From a virus, in the IMG/VR virus record IMGVR_UViG_3300029915_000030, positions 1-60,064 of that record: a stretch of 60,064 nucleotides of DNA; one strand, 5' to 3'. The position numbers were made by a program, and so were the translations under genes. Positions 22,145-32,700 of this stretch are shown piece after piece. The notes under the pieces were generated by a model. That model saw only the letters and a list, made by a program, of their open reading frames with translations, made no database searches and was not told the DNA's origin. Positions within the stretch are counted from its first letter, which is position 1; the number at the start of each line of letters is the position of its first letter.

Positions 22145-22732
22145 AATATCACAGACGCACTACGAAAAGAGCTACGCCCCCAAGGTCGCCAGAATAAGGT
22201 GATGTACTTGTTCAAGTGTGCGACCGATAACTGTTCTAACGAACTGTGGGTGGAATCTAGCCGTTTATCAAGACGGCAGGGTAAGTGTAGGTCTTGCACT
22301 GGTCGAAACCTAATCCAGAAAAACTATCCCGGAAATCGAGGGTTGCGTAAGCGACCCTATGAGTGGCTTTGGCACCGACTTAAACAGCAAGCGGCGTCAC
22401 GCGGACTCGCGTTCACTATTACCTACGAACAATTCTTGACTTTTACTACAGTTAGTGTATGTCACTACTGCGGTTCACCTGTCACTTGGACAGCCCACAA
22501 TTTGGGTAAAGGTCACGCTCGAACTAACCTCGACCGAAAAAACAATGAAGAGGGGTACGTAGAGGACAACTTGGTGGTTGCATGTATTATTTGCAATCGA
22601 ATGAAAAACAACTACCTCTCCTACGAAGAGATGATGGAACTGAGTCCAACCCTTAGGCGCATTCTTCCTCAGAAAAACTGGGTTGAGATACACAAGAAAA
22701 AACGGTTTGGGCATCACTTACAGGAGGTGTAA
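22136..22732 (+). CDS. HNH homing endonuclease
   Basis: 198 residues. A zinc-like N-terminus (CATDNCSNELW, CRSC), a linker (YEWLWHRLKQQAASRG), then an HNH-type core: VCHYCGSPV, ARTNLDRKNNEEGY, DNLVVACIICNRMKNN. It ends 2 bases before the structural gene at 22735, at the edge of the virion gene block. Confidence 0.85.
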   Translation: MSLNITDALRKELRPQGRQNKVMYLFKCATDNCSNELWVESSRLSRRQGKCRSCTGRNLIQKNYPGNRGLRKRPYEWLWHRLKQQAASRGLAFTITYEQFLTFTTVSVCHYCGSPVTWTAHNLGKGHARTNLDRKNNEEGYVEDNLVVACIICNRMKNNYLSYEEMMELSPTLRRILPQKNWVEIHKKKRFGHHLQEV

Positions 22733-22734
22733 TT

Positions 22735-23661
22735 TTGGTAACTTTAACGCAAGGGATGGCTTTAGGCACAGGCAACCTGAACATTATCGTTCGGGACGCT
22801 ACTGGTGTGCTAGTAGACCCCGCACAAATAAGCTTCAGCATCTTCCAGATTTCGTCACAGGTGCCCATCAAGATTCGGGGTGCCTATGACTATGACCAGC
22901 AACAGCTTCAGTCGCTCCCAGTAGACTACAACCCGGAAGGGGCTATGCTGGTGGGTCAGCCGCGCATGATACCTATACGTGCGTCTCAGGGCATGTACTG
23001 GATCAACCTTACCATCCCTACAACGTGGCAGGGTGTGTATCGTCTAGTCTGGTACATGGTACAGTACCCCGGTAACGCTGAGCAGCAGGTAACCGAAGAC
23101 TTCGTGGTTCAGACCATTGACCCGACTTCGAACTCCTTTGAAGCTCCCTCTCAGATTCTTGCCCCGGCGAAGACGACCACCAGCAAGTATGCTCCGGCCA
23201 TCATGTACGTCAGGGAATTGATTAGCGATGAGAACCCCGACCGTAATTACCATTTCCGCCCACCCACTCCGGGTAAGGTGGTAGCCGGGTACACCACTCG
23301 CGTGGGGTACATCTGGCTTGATTCCACCATCCTTCGGATGCTGGATATTGCCATCTCCAAGCTCAACACATGGAACGTGAAGAACCTGTACGGCTGGACG
23401 CTGGACAACATCCCGATTGACTGGGGACGTTGTGCAGCCATCGGTGCTGCGTCTTCCTGCCTCACCAAGGAAGGGGCACGCTGGGCTGCGGATGAGTTTA
23501 GCTACAGCTTGAACGGTGTGTCCCTCGACATCAACAAGGCCAACCTCTACCAGTCGCTAGGTCAAACCTACTCCCAAGAGTTCAATGAGTGGGCTCCACT
23601 GATTACGGCGAACAGACCGTTCAGTGCAGGATTAAGACAGCAGCGTTGGCTTTTGGGTTGA
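22735..23661 (+). CDS. Probable virion (neck or baseplate) protein
   Basis: 308 residues from a TTG preceded by CAGGAGGTG. A beta-rich N-terminal part (GNLNIIVRDATGVLVDPAQISFSIF, then QGVYRLVWYMV) and a helical C-terminal half. First structural gene of the block, ahead of other large beta-rich proteins and the tail sheath. The exact role is not recognised; neck, adaptor or tail-completion are options. Confidence 0.5.
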   Translation: MVTLTQGMALGTGNLNIIVRDATGVLVDPAQISFSIFQISSQVPIKIRGAYDYDQQQLQSLPVDYNPEGAMLVGQPRMIPIRASQGMYWINLTIPTTWQGVYRLVWYMVQYPGNAEQQVTEDFVVQTIDPTSNSFEAPSQILAPAKTTTSKYAPAIMYVRELISDENPDRNYHFRPPTPGKVVAGYTTRVGYIWLDSTILRMLDIAISKLNTWNVKNLYGWTLDNIPIDWGRCAAIGAASSCLTKEGARWAADEFSYSLNGVSLDINKANLYQSLGQTYSQEFNEWAPLITANRPFSAGLRQQRWLLG

Positions 23662-23719
23662 CGACGATAAGTTGTTTAGTTTCAATAATTTGTGTTTTAT
23701 AACAAATCGAAACCCAACT

Positions 23720-23748
23720 ATGGACTCCTACAAGAGGAGTCCATTTTC
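23720..23748 (+). promoter_or_regulatory. Hairpin/terminator immediately before GIY-YIG start
   Basis: ATGGACTCCT and AGGAGTCCAT (10 pairs, 5-base loop) followed by TTTTC and then the start codon. Could end the upstream transcript and mask the endonuclease's ribosome binding site. Confidence 0.65.
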
Positions 23749-24477
23749 ATGTACATCTATGCCATCACTAACTCAATCACAGGGAAGATTTACATCGGCC
23801 AGCATAAGGGCAATAACTTGAAGAAGTACCTTCAAGACAAATTTTCTCATGCAAAGCGAAACAGAGGTTCATCCCATCTCTTCAACTCCATGCGTAAGCA
23901 CCCCAAGGAGGTTTGGTCGATAGAGCCTCTTTTCGAGGGTATCGAGACCAAAGAAGAGCTAGACCGACTCGAACGTTTACTCATCGCCCTTTACGACACC
24001 CGCAATCCAGAAATCGGCTACAACATCTGCCGGGGTGGAGAAGGGTTCACCGGCACTATGTCTGAAGAGACCAAGGCCAAATTGAAGGAAGTAGGTAACC
24101 CTGTGTTCCTGCGTTCGGCTGAACAAGAGGAGAAGCGTAAAGCTGCTGTTGAGCAAGCAAGACAGGAGCAGGGTGGCTCGTTTCTCACAGAAGACTCAGT
24201 GAAGAAAATAAAAACCAAACGTGCCCTTCAAGATGAATCTACTCGTATCGAGGCTTGTAGGAAGTGGGCTGACGAACACCCTGAGGAGATGCGTACCCGC
24301 ATGTCCCGTGAAGTTCACAGCCTCGGAGGCAAGTCAGGCTCTCGCGAAGCGAAGCAGAGAGCCGCCGCAGCTAGTGTTGCCAGCGGCAGTCTTATAAAGG
24401 CCAAGCATGTGCGTTGGCACACCAATCGTGGTCTGATTAATCCGAACTGCTCTTTTTGCACTACCCAAGTACCTTAG
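23749..24477 (+). CDS. GIY-YIG homing endonuclease
   Basis: 242 residues. The nuclease domain begins at once: MYIYAITNSITGKIYIGQH (the GIY and YIG strands), then HLFNSMRKHP, ERLLIALYDT and GYNICRGGEG. The rest is a basic, helical DNA-binding region with a CSFC near the end. It stands free between structural genes. Confidence 0.88.
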   Translation: MYIYAITNSITGKIYIGQHKGNNLKKYLQDKFSHAKRNRGSSHLFNSMRKHPKEVWSIEPLFEGIETKEELDRLERLLIALYDTRNPEIGYNICRGGEGFTGTMSEETKAKLKEVGNPVFLRSAEQEEKRKAAVEQARQEQGGSFLTEDSVKKIKTKRALQDESTRIEACRKWADEHPEEMRTRMSREVHSLGGKSGSREAKQRAAAASVASGSLIKAKHVRWHTNRGLINPNCSFCTTQVP

Positions 24478-24487
24478 TAGGAGCGAT

Positions 24488-24841
24488 ATGCACTGGAAAA
24501 GTAAGTTTCTAAAACAAGGGGTGTCCGTAGTTCCTGAGTTCTTGTATCACGGAACTGACGACAGTGTGCTGCCTGAGATTATTCGAGAGGGGTTGGTTGA
24601 AAGAAGCTACTTCACACTACCTGTTGCTGAGTGGTTCGCCAAAAACAAGGCGGGGAAAACAGGGGGAGCCCCCATAGTTCTCCGCATCCATGGTACCCAG
24701 TTTATAAAGAAAGACCTCGATTTGGTCAAACGACTCCTACCGGGTTCCCTGTCTAGTGCTAAGGATGTTCGAATATGGCGGTACTTGCACAGAGTTCCTG
24801 TGACTCCCATTGATGTCATCCGCCTCAGCGAGGGTAAATAG
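24488..24841 (+). CDS. Possible ADP-ribosyltransferase-fold protein
   Basis: 117 residues. FLYHGTDDSVLPEIIREGL, then YFTLPVAEWFAK and PIVLRIHG resemble the start of small ADP-ribosyltransferase-fold proteins such as KptA/Tpt1-like RNA phosphotransferases (HGT motif, helix to a Gly, then hydrophobic strands), which use NAD+. The catalytic set cannot be confirmed by eye. Lies between an endonuclease and a structural gene. ATG preceded by AGGAG. Confidence 0.45.
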   Translation: MHWKSKFLKQGVSVVPEFLYHGTDDSVLPEIIREGLVERSYFTLPVAEWFAKNKAGKTGGAPIVLRIHGTQFIKKDLDLVKRLLPGSLSSAKDVRIWRYLHRVPVTPIDVIRLSEGK

Positions 24842-24842
24842 T

Positions 24843-26144
24843 ATGATTCAAACCCTAATAGTTATGAACTCCAGTTACGTCGGCTCCCGCGACCTCTGGT
24901 GGCAGGACGACCCCGACGCTGCTCATGGCTACAATATCTACCGGGCCTTTGATGCCCCGGTGAACTGGCACAAACTAAATGTTAATCCATGGTCAGGTCA
25001 TTTCTACCGGGATCAAGTAGCTCTCCAGCAGGTCACGTACATTGTTCAGGAGCCCGACTGGGTAGACAAGGGAATCATGGGAAGGTGGGGCTTCCGAATC
25101 CCCGACACTCCATACGCTGATGTCGTGACCGGACGCCCCTTCGTCTCTATTCGTCCTCAGGACGTGACAGTGTACGTAGACGATGTTGCCCTCACCCCGG
25201 CTGAGGTTCAAGGTCTCGACCGCACCGTGTGGCTCCCCATGGACAATCAGTTGAAGCAGGGCGGTTACGTCACTGACTTGGCTGCGGTGAATAATGGTGT
25301 CGTGTGGAAGGCTGACTACTCCGGCGTGAAGGAGTTCAAGGTCGTCTACAACAAGCTCATCAACTATGTGGACATCTACACCGGTATGACCCGCACCTTC
25401 TATTGCATCGTTCCTTTGGGACCGGTGGGCGAGGAACTGCATAAGCCCGGTCACCCCGGCACCAAGATTGTCAACACGCAGGAAGTTGACCAGATGACGT
25501 GGGAGTATGCAGAGATGGTTCGCCGCAACGAGTGGCTGTTCGAACAGATAGGGGAGCCTGCCTACATCTTATTTCGCAAAACGCGGGGTAAGTTGTGCGG
25601 TTGCAGAGGGTCTGAAGGTGGATTAGGTCAAGCCAAGACTGGCTGCAAGATTTGCTTCGAGATTGGTATCGTCGGAGGATATTTTGGCCCCTACGACATC
25701 ACGTACGTTCCGCCAGACTCCGCTATCACTCGTGAACTGGATGAGGGTGGTGGCATCAAGGCAACCCGCGAGAGTCGTAGTTACCTTACCAACACGCCCA
25801 TCGTGCAGGACGGTGACCTCATCGTCCGTCGTAACGGTGAGCGTCTGGTTATCAGTGGTGTGACCTATAAGTCCCCGCGTGGCATTCTATTACAGCAGGA
25901 CTTCAACACGTCCCTGCTGCCTTGGGGCGATACTCGATACCTCATTCCCATCAACACAGGTATGCCCACCCTATTCAATCCAGTCGTCGGCAAGAACTAC
26001 CTTCAGGGTGAAGACCCGAACAATCTCAAGGGTGACGGTGAGCCTCTGTTCAACGCTCTGACCCAGCCGGGTAAGGCTCCATGGGAGAACAAGGCGGAGA
26101 TTCCTATTGGTCGGACGGTAACGTTCGGCAGAATCCAAACTTGA
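24843..26144 (+). CDS. Probable virion structural protein
   Basis: 433 residues. Starts with short beta strands (LIVMNSSYVGSRDLWW) and GYNIYRAFDAP, an Ig/fibronectin-like opening, and contains a compact Cys cluster CGCRGSEGG...GCKICFE near residue 260. The first ATG after the preceding stop has GAGGGT upstream; the longer frame from 24810 overlaps the previous gene. Probably neck or tail; exact role unknown. Confidence 0.5.
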   Translation: MIQTLIVMNSSYVGSRDLWWQDDPDAAHGYNIYRAFDAPVNWHKLNVNPWSGHFYRDQVALQQVTYIVQEPDWVDKGIMGRWGFRIPDTPYADVVTGRPFVSIRPQDVTVYVDDVALTPAEVQGLDRTVWLPMDNQLKQGGYVTDLAAVNNGVVWKADYSGVKEFKVVYNKLINYVDIYTGMTRTFYCIVPLGPVGEELHKPGHPGTKIVNTQEVDQMTWEYAEMVRRNEWLFEQIGEPAYILFRKTRGKLCGCRGSEGGLGQAKTGCKICFEIGIVGGYFGPYDITYVPPDSAITRELDEGGGIKATRESRSYLTNTPIVQDGDLIVRRNGERLVISGVTYKSPRGILLQQDFNTSLLPWGDTRYLIPINTGMPTLFNPVVGKNYLQGEDPNNLKGDGEPLFNALTQPGKAPWENKAEIPIGRTVTFGRIQT

Positions 26145-26197
26145 TGACAGGAAAATAACTTTTCGACTACCTGATTACAGAATTAGAGGGAAGAGCA

Positions 26198-26320
26198 ATG
26201 TCATTCGTACACCAGATAATTATCAACCCCAGCAGTCCGACGCAATGTGGCGAATGCGAATGGCGGGAATGGAACGACCGTGAAGGCTACTTTCGTTGCT
26301 CGGTATTTGGGGGGAACTGA
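26198..26320 (+). CDS. Tiny protein with CGEC cluster
   Basis: 40 residues (MSFVHQIIINPS..., CGECEWREW...FRC). ATG preceded by GAGGGAAGA. Four-cysteine-like pattern with one Cys missing. Followed by a hairpin TGTGGGT/ACCCACA (26325-26342). Function unknown. Confidence 0.5.
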   Translation: MSFVHQIIINPSSPTQCGECEWREWNDREGYFRCSVFGGN

Positions 26321-26366
26321 AAAATGTGGGTTTAGACCCACACTCTCAAAATTGGAAGGAAAAAAT

Positions 26367-26882
26367 ATGAACGCTTCGATGTTTGACGCCCTAGTAAAGC
26401 AAGCCCGTATCCTCTGCGAGGATGAAGAGGTCAACTCGGACTCCGCCCTACAGGGAATTGTGGGCGACCCAAATGACGCTCGTACCTCCACGTTCGTGCA
26501 GTTCAAGCCGAACCCCGGCACGATGCAGTCGCCAAGTCCCCTCTCGCCGATTGAAGGCGATGAAATCTTCTTTGCGTACATGATTCCCGGTGCGGTCTTC
26601 CAAGACCACGCAGGTTCTGAATGGAACATCCTGTCGTACTCCAGCAATGATGACATCGAGATTGAGAACCGCTGGTACCCCCGCTCTACGCCTCACGTCA
26701 GCCTGTGGGACATCCGCCGTTCGATTCACCAGTGGATTGAACCTATCACCCAGACAGTACCACCACCGCCTCCGGGTGTGGACTACTCTGCACAGCTTGT
26801 GCGTATGGTCGATAAGGATAGCGTCGGTTCGGCTGACGCTATCACCGACTACCAGAAAGACGACGGCACAGGTGGTTGGTAA
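26367..26882 (+). CDS. Probable virion-associated protein
   Basis: 171 residues, ATG preceded by GGAAGGA. Acidic helical start, a beta-rich middle (DEIFFAYMIPGAVF, GSEWNILSY), IRRSIHQWIEP and a Pro run. In the run of structural genes; may be a tail-completion or neck protein. No family recognised. Confidence 0.5.
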   Translation: MNASMFDALVKQARILCEDEEVNSDSALQGIVGDPNDARTSTFVQFKPNPGTMQSPSPLSPIEGDEIFFAYMIPGAVFQDHAGSEWNILSYSSNDDIEIENRWYPRSTPHVSLWDIRRSIHQWIEPITQTVPPPPPGVDYSAQLVRMVDKDSVGSADAITDYQKDDGTGGW

Positions 26883-27251
26883 ATGGGTGCTCTTAGCAAC
26901 AAGTTACGGTCACTGGAAGGAGGTCTTGTTTCCTTTTGGTGTCCGGGTTGCGAAGAGTACCATGGTATCAAGGTAGACGGTGACGACACACACCCCAAGT
27001 GGGGATGGAACCGCAATGTAGACCGGCCTACTTTCACTCCCAGCATCCTCGTTCGCTCAGGTCACTATGCTCCCGGTCATCAGTCGGACTCATGCTGGTG
27101 TACTTACAACGAGGAGCACCCGGAAGATAAAAATCCCTTCCTTTGCCGTGTGTGCCACAGCTTCGTGACCGATGGCAAGATTCAATTCCTTGACGACTCC
27201 ACGCACAAACTTGCCGGACAGACGGTTGAGATTCCTGATTGGGACTTTTAG
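26883..27251 (+). CDS. DUF6527-like protein
   Basis: 122 residues starting right at the previous stop. FWCPGCEEYHGI, then WGWNRNVDRPTFTPSIL and CRVCHSFVTDGKIQFLDDSTH, ending EIPDW, follow the pattern of DUF6527, a small zinc-binding phage protein sometimes mislabelled ammonia monooxygenase. Function unknown. Confidence 0.7.
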   Translation: MGALSNKLRSLEGGLVSFWCPGCEEYHGIKVDGDDTHPKWGWNRNVDRPTFTPSILVRSGHYAPGHQSDSCWCTYNEEHPEDKNPFLCRVCHSFVTDGKIQFLDDSTHKLAGQTVEIPDWDF

Positions 27252-27271
27252 ACCCTATTGTAGAGGCGTGT

Positions 27272-27322
27272 GTGTTCATCTACAAGGTAACCAACAAAAT
27301 AAACGGCAAGGTGACTCATTGA
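27272..27322 (+). pseudogene. GIY-YIG endonuclease remnant
   Basis: A GTG at 27272 opens FIYKVTNKINGK, the GIY-YIG opening shared with the gene at 23749 (YIYAITNSITGK), then VTH and a stop. Only the first strand survives. Confidence 0.6.
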
Positions 27323-27341
27323 AAGGGCTAAGTAACTGATT

Positions 27342-28967
27342 ATGCTGGACTTAACTGGTGCCAACCTTATAGGCTATTTGCTCAGAATTATCAGGGATTC
27401 CGTTTCTCGGAACCCCCGTTTCAATAACACACTCGGTCAAGTTACGTTTCAATCCAACAATTTTTTGAAGTACGGCGACACGCAGATTACCCTTCGCGAC
27501 ATCTCCGCATCAGGCAACCGCTTGAGCCCCGACTACTTCCTGTGCAACCAGTACGGCAGAGCCTTGGTCGCCAAAGTAGAAGGTAAGGAAGGCACGTTCA
27601 TCGAGTGGATTACTGAGACCGATAAAACGCTCGTGACTCCAGAGGCTGGCGTTTACTATCTCAACATTGATGCAGTCAACGAAGAAACCAACGACATCGA
27701 CATTACCGTGGAAAAGTATCGCTGGGTGCAGGGGCACTACACGAACGCGGTGGGTTCCCTCGTTTATCTCCGCCCCGGCATCGACGGCACTACGCTCACA
27801 GCCAAGGATGGAGCCACAGGAAACGCGGTTGCCATCGAAGGCTCCAGCAATTATGTGTATCTGCTTGTTCCCACTCAGACTCTTGAACTCTACGATTCGA
27901 ACAACAACCCCCTCACACCTATGACCGACTATTGGTACCAGCGTCTGGTACCTGAGGTCATCATTCAGAACACAGTAGGCGGTGCAGAGGTCGCTAACAT
28001 ACTCCCGCCATGGGTGTCATTCACTCTGGTTGACCAGACGGGCTACCAGCTTCGTCAGGGTATCGACTGGAATTTCTTCGGTCTCAACTTCATTCAGCTT
28101 AGTTCATCGGCTCCTCCGGGCAGCACCATCACGGCCAACGTCATCCGCAAGATTGACCCCAGCACAACGGTGGGCACTAATCCCGAGAATATTCTTCAGG
28201 TGGGTGTTCTCCCCACTGAATCGCTGGCTCCGGGGCAGGTCTTCATCCACACTACCGAGAATGACTATTACAATGCCATTGTTAACGCTGATGGTACTGT
28301 AACTCTTCCAACTCTGTTGAAGCCGGGAGACTGGGTGCGTTGGGAGGTCCGCATCGCCTCCGGTCAGACTACGTGTCGCGGTAAAAAATTCTCCCTGAAT
28401 GGTTTCTACGACACTTACTTGGATAAGAGCAACGTGGTTCAATTCGTCACTGATCCAACTACTAATTTGCGGACGGATACTATACCCGGACTGGCTATTG
28501 CAATCGGAGATTCTGTTGTGGTAGGAGACCAAGCGGCTATTATTGTAAACCCCACGACTACTGAGACTTATGATGTGTACGGTTCCAAGGAGAACCTAAA
28601 CTTCACGATTGACGTTCGCACCAACGACCTTCAAACATCTTCTGACCTCAGCGAACTTATCAAGCAGCAGATTCTTATCTACCGCCGCGAGAACATGGAA
28701 GCTGATGGCATTACTATCTTCGAGGCTCCCCGTTCTTTCCGCAGCGCACAGCGCGATAGTTCCGGGACCGCCCCCACCTACACTTACAGCATTTCAGTGT
28801 CGGCCATGGCTGACTGGAAGGTGTTCGTACCGAAAGTCACACGTCTTGTTTCTTTCATAATCACCGACACTGCGGGTCTGCCTGACTTTCAGGGGAAATT
28901 ACAGATGGCTCCTCGCGTTCAGGCTCTTGGCAACACGAGGTTCCAGTTTGTGCAGTCCTACAGTTGA
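27342..28967 (+). CDS. Probable virion structural protein (baseplate or tail)
   Basis: 541 residues, strongly beta-rich with many Thr, Val and Asn. A helical N-terminus (IGYLLRIIRDSVSRNP) is followed by long beta domains and a final SFIITDTAGLPDFQGKLQMAP. It precedes the tail sheath region. The ribosome binding site (AAAGGG) is distant. Exact role not recognised. Confidence 0.5.
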   Translation: MLDLTGANLIGYLLRIIRDSVSRNPRFNNTLGQVTFQSNNFLKYGDTQITLRDISASGNRLSPDYFLCNQYGRALVAKVEGKEGTFIEWITETDKTLVTPEAGVYYLNIDAVNEETNDIDITVEKYRWVQGHYTNAVGSLVYLRPGIDGTTLTAKDGATGNAVAIEGSSNYVYLLVPTQTLELYDSNNNPLTPMTDYWYQRLVPEVIIQNTVGGAEVANILPPWVSFTLVDQTGYQLRQGIDWNFFGLNFIQLSSSAPPGSTITANVIRKIDPSTTVGTNPENILQVGVLPTESLAPGQVFIHTTENDYYNAIVNADGTVTLPTLLKPGDWVRWEVRIASGQTTCRGKKFSLNGFYDTYLDKSNVVQFVTDPTTNLRTDTIPGLAIAIGDSVVVGDQAAIIVNPTTTETYDVYGSKENLNFTIDVRTNDLQTSSDLSELIKQQILIYRRENMEADGITIFEAPRSFRSAQRDSSGTAPTYTYSISVSAMADWKVFVPKVTRLVSFIITDTAGLPDFQGKLQMAPRVQALGNTRFQFVQSYS

Positions 28968-29093
28968 TCCATGGCTGAAAAATAGCACAGGTCAAAGGTC
29001 TATATGCAAGTGGACTTTCACTTGCTGTTATAGCAGAACACAATCGGGAATGAGGTTTGTCCGTAAGCATAACCGATTAAAAGGATGACATCC

Positions 29094-29609
29094 GTGCCCA
29101 CTAAGAAAATGTATCAATGCGTCCCTTGTAATTTCGAGTACGAATATCTGGACTTCGGGGTTAGTTTCCAAAAGCCAGTTCCTCCATGTCCTCTCTGTAT
29201 GTCAGCACTGACATACGACGAACCGATTAGTACCGAAGACTATAACTACCAGTGCTGGCAAAGTGAGGGTGGATGTGGACAAGTTTTCAGCGTAGAGCAC
29301 CCGACTGGTAAGGCTCCAGATACGTTCGCCTGTCCTATGTGCGGAGTAACAGCGAAATTGAAGTCGAGCTTTGCCATTGTTCATGGGAAAAACACGAGCA
29401 AGGGCGCAAGTATCGACATTGTAATTGGGCGCGATGCGGACACAAGGTGGAACAAAATACACGACCGGAAGACAGCACGGGATAGGGTCCGCAGGAAAAC
29501 CGGCACTCAGGCTTTGACAGCCACTGGAAGAGATGAATACCGACCAATTAAGGAAGGGCGGCTGGTTGGAGTAACCGTCCCTGAAAGAACCGTAAATCGG
29601 GATGAGTAG
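29094..29609 (+). CDS. Zinc-ribbon protein
   Basis: 171 residues from a GTG at 29094, whose AAAAGG is at good spacing; ATG at 29085 is an alternative. Starts with MYQCVPCNFEYEY and CPLC, a FmdB-like zinc ribbon, then a second pair set CWQSEGGCG and CPMCG, then a basic tail. Possibly a transcription or assembly factor. Unknown role. Confidence 0.55.
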   Translation: MPTKKMYQCVPCNFEYEYLDFGVSFQKPVPPCPLCMSALTYDEPISTEDYNYQCWQSEGGCGQVFSVEHPTGKAPDTFACPMCGVTAKLKSSFAIVHGKNTSKGASIDIVIGRDADTRWNKIHDRKTARDRVRRKTGTQALTATGRDEYRPIKEGRLVGVTVPERTVNRDE

Positions 29610-29642
29610 CGATTATTGCGGTGTCTTGAAAAAAGGAAAGTC

Positions 29643-29735
29643 ATGAGGCGGTTTTATTCTATGGCTACTATTTTTCAACATCAAGCACAAAAATTGACTA
29701 CTGACATCTTGGGTAGGGAACAAGCAGCAGCTTAA
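29643..29735 (+). CDS. 30-residue peptide before the sheath gene
   Basis: MRRFYSMATIFQHQAQ... to EQAAA, ATG preceded by AAAGGAAAG; its stop overlaps the AAGGAG region of the sheath gene. Could be a real small protein or a translated leader. Confidence 0.4.
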   Translation: MRRFYSMATIFQHQAQKLTTDILGREQAAA

Positions 29736-29748
29736 GGAGATTTACTTT

Positions 29749-32700
29749 ATGGCACTTTTTGGCAGTTACGCCGCTCCCGGCGTTTTTACAAGTGTGGTGA
29801 TAGACAACGGTGGTCAGCCGCTGTTCGGTTCCGCTCGTATCCCGGTAATCATTGGTGAAGGTCTCGAATACTTCACACAGAACAACCAAGAGATTCATCG
29901 CGGCTCTTCAGCCGTCGCCGATGACCAAGTTGTGGATGAGAACATTTCTGACCAAGTTACTGGCTTGACCAGCAACTTTAACACCACCTATTTCCCGGTG
30001 GTTACGGGTGATGGAAGTGGTACGGTTACCAATGACCCCTCCTTCATTCAGGTCACCGCTGATGGCGTTCCTGTCACTGTTGTTTCGCTGGTTGGCTCCA
30101 CTGGTGCTTTCCAGACTCAGGATATTGTGCTTCCGGGAACCAATTTTGACGTCAGTTACTACTTCAAGCGCATGGACACCCTCATTTCTAACGAGAATCT
30201 GTCGGCTCAAATTCCAGCCTTCGCTTCTCTGACTGTTGCCGGTGCCGGGGGGGCTCACGAGGTTGTTACCACAACCCTTCCGGGTGCGGTTGGTAACGAA
30301 GTGAGCATCCAGCTTATCGATTCAACCTTGCTGTCGCCCCCGACTCCGGGCGTGGTGGATGCTCTGGCGGTCTCTGGCTACGGCACCAACGCAATTGTCA
30401 TCAACATCCGCAAGTCCGACAACACCATCCGTACGGTGGTTGACCTTCACAATCTCATCGAGGCTGGTATTCTCACCCTCTCGGCGGGTTACTTGGTGGG
30501 TGCGACTCCGGTCGGTACCGGTGCTCTATCGGTCACAGGTGCTGCCTCTTTATCTGGTGGGGAAGGTCCGAACACTAACACCATCTTCAAGGTAAAGAAC
30601 AACCCCATCGTTGACGGTACCAACGGCGGAGTGGTCACCACAAATCCGGCCAATGTCACTGTCCTCGTGAACGGTTCCGCTGCCACGGTGACAGCGGTTG
30701 ATGGTGCTAATAGCCTCATCACTCTGGCCAACCCCGTTGTGTTTGGCTCGACTCTGACTGCGACCTACTACACCAACAACTACCAGAACACCTACGACCT
30801 GCTTCCGGCCACCACTGTATCCACCATCACTCAGGTTGGGTTCGGTCCTAACCGTGCAGACTTCATCGAAGACGTGGACTACGTGCTTAGCACGGATGCC
30901 GCTGGCAACCCTGTCATCCAATGGGGTGCCGCAGCATCGACTGCGGTTGGAACTTCGACCACGGGTTACACCCCGTTCGGCCCGACCCAGATTACCACCA
31001 CGCTGGTTGACGAGCATGTGTACCTCCAGTTCGCCGGCCACGGCAACGGTAACACTGCCACCTTCACCCTCCCGGATGTACCCACGGACGGAAGTGGTTT
31101 GGCTCGTCCTACTGATGACCCTACAAAGGTTACCGTGTATGTCGGGGTTGACCCCTTCACCGCCTATCAGGCTGGCGCAGTTCAAGTTTCCCGTCTCTCC
31201 GGCGACTCGGCGACTATCACCTTGTACAATCCGCCAGCATCCGGTCAGAAGGTGTATGCCAGCTACTACCGCAACACCATCAACGACCACGTCTACACGG
31301 TGACAGTTGTCAACCCGGCTCAGTCAGGGCAGGGCACCTACACCTTGAAGAACGAACTCGGTCAGGTTCTACCAGTTGTTTCCAACGGAACCAACACGGT
31401 TGCTGCGGGTGCTTTCGCAACCACGGGCATTGTCTATCCGCACTCTTTCTCAGATGCATGGGACGAACCAAACGCGGTTGACGAGACGGTTACCTTGACC
31501 TTCAACAACGATGGCTCTACGGTTATCACCCCGGCCATTCAGGCTTACTTGGACAAAACGTTCTCGGCTTCGACCGTTCACTTCTTGGCTTCGACTCCGG
31601 GGTCGGTTGGCAATGCGGTTACCATTGCCATCGACAACACGACCAACGCTGCTCCGACTATCTCTGGCAACGCGATTACCCTGCACAGCACAGGTAATGT
31701 GAACTCGCTTGTCGCGATGTTCCCGCTCACCGTCACTGTTGGTGTCATCACCGCAACTTTGACCGCTGGTACGGGTTCCGATGCCATCGGAACTTCTTCG
31801 GCTGCTGCCAATCTCGCCCACGGTGCCAACGCAATCACTCAACCTTACACTCACAGTTACACCGTGACTTCCTCGGCGAGTGCTGGCTCTGCTGGCGTTG
31901 GCTACCTCGACCAGACCTACATTGATGCCGCCACTGGTTTCAAGGTCACCGTTGTGAACCCGGCTGATGCTCTCGGCTATGGTTACACGTCGCTGCCTTC
32001 TCCTCAGTACAGCTTCGCCCCCGGCGACACTCTCACCTACGTTGTGAGCAAGGCTGCTGTCCGCTATACAGGTTCCACTTATGTACCGTTTGGTACTGCA
32101 CAGCCTAACAGCCTGATTGCCGTCTCTGGGCTTCAGACTGAGGTTGTCACAACCTTTGGTGCGAACACTGGCGACACGGCTATCATCACAACCAATCATG
32201 CTTCGGGTAATGAACCTGCGGTGGGAGAGTTCTACTATGTTTCGTTCACGGTCAACAAGACTGTGACAGATATGGCAATCAAACTCTTCACTAATGTGGC
32301 CGACGCTTACACCCAGTATGGTCAGCCAAATGTCACCAACCGTCTGTCGCTGGGTATCTCGCTTCTGAACCAGAACGGTGCTCAGGTCTTCGGTGCTATT
32401 CAGGTGCCTAAGCAGACCGGTCTCGCCGTGGCTTCGGACGCTTCCTTCATATCGGCCATTGGTACATTGACTGCTAACCTGCCGGGTCAAACCAGCAAGG
32501 CGAACGTCATTGTTCCTCTGTCCACCAGCACGACTGTTCATCAGTTCTTGAGCCGTCAGCTTACCACTCAGGCCACTGCCCGTTACAAGGGTGAGGCACT
32601 CGGCTTCGTCGGCTACTCGCAGTTCACCTCGCCCTATCAGGCTATTGCGAACGCGACCGGTTTGAAGAACTCCCGTATGATTGCCGTCGGTATGCCGGTT

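Noticed and set aside
31450-32541. 363-codon minus-strand ORF inside the sheath gene
   Set aside because: Composition is that of a complementary-strand shadow; the + strand frame spans the whole region as sheath.
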